From Niastella sp. (GTDB taxonomy: Bacteria; Bacteroidota; Bacteroidia; Chitinophagales; Chitinophagaceae), in NCBI GenBank assembly GCA_017744515.1, contig JAGIBF010000069.1:1-36028 (forward strand): DNA of 36,028 bases. Direction: 5' to 3'. The translations under genes were made by a program, and so were the position numbers. Shown one piece after another: positions 32,975 through 36,028 of this stretch; positions within the stretch are counted from its first letter, which is position 1, and each line of letters begins with the position of its first letter. Under the pieces are notes generated by a model. That model searched no databases. It worked only from the letters and a program-made list of their open reading frames with translations, and was not told where the DNA came from.

Positions 32975-33017
32975 CTGAGCCTGTCGAAGGCCCTCAAAGG
33001 GCGGCTCTCCCTTCGAC
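32975..33017. repeat. REP-like palindromic element (copy 2)
   Basis: CTGAGCCTGTCGAAG (32975-32989) is identical to 11224-11238 in the nuo operon. GTCGAAGG pairs with CCTTCGAC about 20 bases further (ending 33017). A separate small dyad, CAATACAC-TTA-GTGTATTG, lies at 33047-33065. The repeat sits between a terminator and the next tonB. Confidence 0.7.
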
Positions 33018-33163
33018 TAAAAGAAGCCTGCCTATATAACAATAACCAATACACTTAGTGTATTGCCGGTGATGCGCAGCGAAGCATAATGCATACGCCT
33101 GGCAAAAAAATAAAGATCTGTGGAAACGATTTTCCAGGGCATCTAAATAAAAAAATAATTGCC

Positions 33164-33997
33164 ATGGAGATATCAAAGATCATGACTGCCGACGTCCTCG
33201 ATATTATATTCGAGGGTCGCAATAAGACCTACGGCGCTTACGACCTGCGTAAGACCTACAAACGCCGTTTACTGACATCCCTCTCCGTTATGTTGTCGAT
33301 CTTGCTGTTACTGATTGGCGGCTACATTTTCGCGAATATGGGCGATAAACAAGTAGCCAAAGAGATCATCATTCCTCCCGACACTGAGTTAACGCTCCTT
33401 GATCAGGAAGAACCACCAGTGGAGCCACCCCCACCGCTCAAACAACCACCCCCACAGCAGATCGAAACGATACAGTACACGGTCCCTAAAATTGCTCCGG
33501 ATGAACAGGTAAAACCTGATGAAGCCCCACCTGCTAATGCTGATTTGGAAGACGTAAAGATCGGAACAGCGAATGTAGAAGGAAACAAAGATGATGGTGT
33601 TGTTGCGCCACCTTCAGATGAGGCTGCCGGTAAAGGAATTGTTCTGATCGAAAAGAAAAAAGAAGAAGAACCAGAGATCTTTACCAAAGTAGAGATCGAT
33701 GCCAAATACCCCGGCGGACTTCCGGCATGGGCAAGATTCCTGAATAAAAACCTGGCCAATAATTACCCCCAGGAAGCCATCGACAATGAAATACAGGGTA
33801 AGGTGGAGATTATGTTTGTGGTAGACACCTTGGGCAATGTAAGTAATGTAGAGGCTGTAGGCGGCCCTAAAGAATTGTGGGATGCTGCCGTAAAGGTGAT
33901 TAAGAAAAGTGGCAAATGGGAGCCTGCCATTCAGAATGGAAGGCGTGTAAAGGCCTACAAGCGCCAACCCATCGTATTCCAGTTAAGCCAGGATTAA
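33164..33997 (+). CDS. tonB: TonB-family energy transducer (paralogue 3)
   Basis: 277 residues from ATG 33164; an upstream ATG at 33089 would add 25 residues unlike any paralogue, so I reject it. Order: cytoplasmic LDIIFEGRNKTYGAYDLRK (about 11-30), helix about 41-58, a Pro-rich linker (84-97, PPVEPPPPLKQPPP) with KIGTANVEG, and a TonB C-terminal domain with YPGG at 182-185 and an ending KAYKRQPIVFQL. It is clearly closer to paralogue 2 than to paralogue 1, which suggests tandem duplication. A terminator and a REP-like element stand between paralogues 2 and 3, so it may be expressed separately. Confidence 0.93.
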   Translation: MEISKIMTADVLDIIFEGRNKTYGAYDLRKTYKRRLLTSLSVMLSILLLLIGGYIFANMGDKQVAKEIIIPPDTELTLLDQEEPPVEPPPPLKQPPPQQIETIQYTVPKIAPDEQVKPDEAPPANADLEDVKIGTANVEGNKDDGVVAPPSDEAAGKGIVLIEKKKEEEPEIFTKVEIDAKYPGGLPAWARFLNKNLANNYPQEAIDNEIQGKVEIMFVVDTLGNVSNVEAVGGPKELWDAAVKVIKKSGKWEPAIQNGRRVKAYKRQPIVFQLSQD

Positions 33998-34047
33998 TAA
34001 TAGTATGTTTTGGTTATCCGTTACCCCGGAAGCTGATTTTAGCGTTG

Positions 34048-34076
34048 AACAGCCTCGCCCCAAAGGTGAGGCTGTT
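34048..34076 (+). terminator. Probable terminator after tonB paralogue 3
   Basis: AACAGCCTCGCC (34048-34059) pairs with GGTGAGGCTGTT (34065-34076), 12 positions with one G-T wobble and a five-base loop. The following T-run is weak (GCGTTTG), so termination may be inefficient. Its 3' arm overlaps the TTG element of the mnmE promoter. Confidence 0.6.
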
Positions 34077-34103
34077 GCGTTTGAGGCCAGTATGCTATTT
34101 TTG
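34075..34103 (+). promoter_or_regulatory. Promoter of mnmE
   Basis: TTG at 34075-34077, an 18-base spacer and TATTTTTG at 34096-34103, an exact TAnnTTTG. This predicts a leader of roughly 40 bases before the ATG at 34149. Confidence 0.7.
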
Positions 34104-34148
34104 TGTGGTTTCTGCGTCGGAGCCTTTGAACAATTATAAATACGAAGT

Positions 34149-35528
34149 ATGGCAAAGCTTTTGGGATGGGATGATACGATCGTGGCCCTGGCCACACCAC
34201 CGGGGATTGGAGCGATCGGGGTAATACGCATCAGCGGCAGCAAGGCATTTGAGATCATCAACCAGTTGTTCCCTTCTAAAGACTTATTGCAGCAACCTTC
34301 CCATACCATCCATGTAGGTTACCTCAAGGAAGGCGCTACAGTGTTGGATGAAGTAGTAGTTTCATTATTTAAAGGCCCTAAATCATATACGGGTGAAGAT
34401 GTAATAGAAGTGTCCTGCCATGGCTCGCCCTATGTACAGCAGCAGGTGATACAGGCTTGTGTACACCTTGGTGCGCGGCTGGCAAAGCCGGGCGAGTTTA
34501 CCCAACGTGCTTTCTTACAAGGCAAGCTCGATCTTACGCAGGCCGAGGCGGTGGCCGATCTGATAGCCAGTAACACAGAGGCATCACGCAAAGCAGCATT
34601 GCACAATATACGCGGCGGATTTTCAGATGTACTAAAACAGTTAAGAGACCAGCTAATATCGTTTTCGGCACTTATTGAGTTAGAGTTGGACTTCTCGCAG
34701 GAAGATGTGGAGTTTGCAGACCGTTCAAGATTGTATGTGCTGATCAGGGATGCGAAGGGAACAGTAGAGCGCCTGCTGTATTCATTCAAGTTGGGCAATG
34801 TGATCAAACAAGGTGTGCAGGTGGCTATTGTAGGAAAGCCCAATGCAGGCAAGTCTACTTTACTGAATGCCCTGCTCAACGAGAACCGGGCTATTGTAAG
34901 TGAAATTGCCGGTACTACACGCGATACGATCGAAGAAGTGTTGAATATCGATGGTATCCTGTTCAGGCTGGTTGATACCGCCGGCATTAGGGAGCATACA
35001 AGCGATATTATAGAGAGCATTGGTGTGGAGCGTAGCCTGGCCAAAATGAAACAGGCGGACGTGGTAATCTATTTGTTTGATGTGAACAGTACTACGGTAC
35101 CCGAACTGGAAGCAGTAAAAAGAGATCTCGATCAGCAAAATATCCGTTACCTGTTGGTAGGCAACAAATCAGATCTGGCCGATGATACCATCCGCAATTC
35201 ATTTGATAGCAGGGCCACCATACTGTTTATTGCTGCTAAAGAAAACCAGCATGTGGAAGTGTTGAAAGAGCGGCTGGTAGATATGGTATTGCAAGGCAAA
35301 CTGCAAACAGAAGATACGGTAGTCACCAATGCCCGTCATTACCACGCTTTACAGGAAGTCGCCAAATCATTACAGGATATTCACGATGGCCTCGATAACC
35401 TCATCCCAGGAGATCTGTTGGCGTTAGATATCCGCCGTTGCCTGCATTATCTTGGAGAGATTACCGGTGAGATCACTACAGAAGATCAGTTGGATTATAT
35501 TTTTAGTAAGTTCTGTATCGGTAAATAA
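34149..35528 (+). CDS. mnmE: tRNA uridine-5-carboxymethylaminomethyl modification GTPase
   Basis: 459 residues, the standard length. The N-terminal folate-binding domain begins DTIVALATPPGIGAIGVIRISG. The embedded G domain shows G1 GKPNAGKS (229-236), G2 TTRD (256-259), G3 DTAG (276-279) and G4 NKSD (about 343). The C-terminal CIGK places the conserved catalytic Cys at 456. With MnmG it modifies the wobble uridine of several tRNAs in the cytoplasm. No mnmG is in the window. It has its own promoter. Confidence 0.98.
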   Translation: MAKLLGWDDTIVALATPPGIGAIGVIRISGSKAFEIINQLFPSKDLLQQPSHTIHVGYLKEGATVLDEVVVSLFKGPKSYTGEDVIEVSCHGSPYVQQQVIQACVHLGARLAKPGEFTQRAFLQGKLDLTQAEAVADLIASNTEASRKAALHNIRGGFSDVLKQLRDQLISFSALIELELDFSQEDVEFADRSRLYVLIRDAKGTVERLLYSFKLGNVIKQGVQVAIVGKPNAGKSTLLNALLNENRAIVSEIAGTTRDTIEEVLNIDGILFRLVDTAGIREHTSDIIESIGVERSLAKMKQADVVIYLFDVNSTTVPELEAVKRDLDQQNIRYLLVGNKSDLADDTIRNSFDSRATILFIAAKENQHVEVLKERLVDMVLQGKLQTEDTVVTNARHYHALQEVAKSLQDIHDGLDNLIPGDLLALDIRRCLHYLGEITGEITTEDQLDYIFSKFCIGK

Positions 35529-35600
35529 GAGACATTCTACGTCATAAGACCTTATCATATAATCATGCAACGTCTTGTTAAAACCCTTTGTCAGGCGTGT

Positions 35601-36028
35601 ATGAAACATTCCACCTTCTTTTCTGCCCTGCTTTTAATAAGTACCTTTTTTGTGTCCTGCAAAAAAGATACACTCAACCATGAGCATGAATTCGAAAAAA
35701 GCTACCACGAGTGGCAGGCATTCAAGCAGTCCTCGGGTGATTCGTATCGATACATGGTCACCTTTGGCTCCTGGACTGGCTTTGGTACGGAAACCATCAT
35801 CACTGTTACAAATGGAAAAGTAACCCAGCGTTCTTATCAATTGCTACTGCCACGCCAGGGCAATCCCAGCCCGATTCCTATTCCGCCCGATCGAATGGCG
35901 TGGACGGAGAATGAAAATGAAATCAATACCCACACAGAAATGGCTGCAGCTGCGATGACCCTCGACGAGGTCTATGAAAAGGCGAGAACTGAATGGCTGA
36001 TCAAAAGGGAGGATGCAAATGTGTATTT
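35601..36028 (+). CDS. Lipoprotein with DUF6174-like domain (cut by window end)
   Basis: 142 codons are visible; the 3' end is missing. From ATG 35601 the signal MKHSTFFSALLLISTFFVSC gives a 20-residue lipoprotein signal. An in-frame ATG at 35565 would add 12 residues (MQRLVKTLCQAC) and cannot be excluded. The mature part has YHEWQAFKQSSGDSYRYMVTFGSWTGFG, then ETIITVTNGKVTQRSYQ, and later LDEVYEKARTEW. This pattern (W...Y.Y, a strand ending in NGKV, then a TLDELF-like helix) resembles DUF6174, a small secreted domain of unknown function. It follows mnmE by 72 bases. Confidence 0.7.
   Translation, partial: MKHSTFFSALLLISTFFVSCKKDTLNHEHEFEKSYHEWQAFKQSSGDSYRYMVTFGSWTGFGTETIITVTNGKVTQRSYQLLLPRQGNPSPIPIPPDRMAWTENENEINTHTEMAAAAMTLDEVYEKARTEWLIKREDANVY

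Noticed and set aside
33089..33163. Upstream ATG for tonB paralogue 3
   Set aside because: The 25 added residues have no counterpart in the paralogues, and the internal ATG gives an exact N-terminal match to paralogue 2.
1..36028. Horizontally acquired island, phage or integrative element
   Set aside because: No integrase, transposase, tRNA junction or phage gene is seen, and gene content is mostly core metabolism with uniform style.

Overview
The window looks like chromosomal DNA of a Bacteroidota bacterium, most likely family Chitinophagaceae (the family is an inference). Support comes from Bacteroidota-typical families (a DUF4836 lipoprotein, a DUF5117/DUF5118-type HExxHxxGxxH metalloprotease, TonB proteins with the cytoplasmic FEGRNKxYGAY motif, a short NuoG). 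Further support is promoters of the TTG-N18-19-TAnnTTTG type (best at 9447-9476 and 34075-34103) and short lipoprotein signals ending in Cys. I see no insertion sequence, prophage, CRISPR array, tRNA or rRNA. Most of the window is housekeeping and bioenergetic.

Left part (1-4896, minus strand): an ABC ATPase and the start of its FtsX/MacB-like permease, a DUF4836 lipoprotein, histidyl-tRNA synthetase, and a low-molecular-weight tyrosine phosphatase with an almost leaderless promoter. hisS appears to carry an in-frame insertion derived from a non-coding repeat.

5302-9363 (plus): a TonB-type transducer, a two-helix membrane protein, a PstS-like lipoprotein without pstCAB, and a large TPR protein, closed by a strong terminator. 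This looks like half of a Ton gene neighbourhood. The other half, exbB-exbD-exbD-tonB followed by a second tonB, lies at 29713-33997.

9447-23735 (plus): one complete 14-subunit complex I operon, nuoA-N, behind a near-perfect promoter. It has separate nuoC and nuoD, a short NuoG lacking the molybdopterin-fold domain, and an NlpE-like lipoprotein gene between nuoE and nuoF. Six of its intergenic gaps hold low-complexity, often inverted 'word' repeats, each with its own sequence. They resemble the insertion inside hisS, and together they are the most unusual pattern in the window.

23806-29242: an orphan MacB/FtsX-type permease, a VWA-domain lipoprotein with a complete MIDAS, and a convergent (minus strand) secreted zinc metalloprotease, with a bidirectional hairpin between the last two.

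29713-36028 (plus): exbB, two exbD, tonB, a terminator and repeat, another tonB, a terminator, mnmE behind its own promoter, and a DUF6174-like lipoprotein cut by the window end. Functionally, complex I builds the proton motive force, the ExbB/ExbD/TonB system spends it on outer-membrane transport, and many remaining genes encode envelope lipoproteins or ABC systems.
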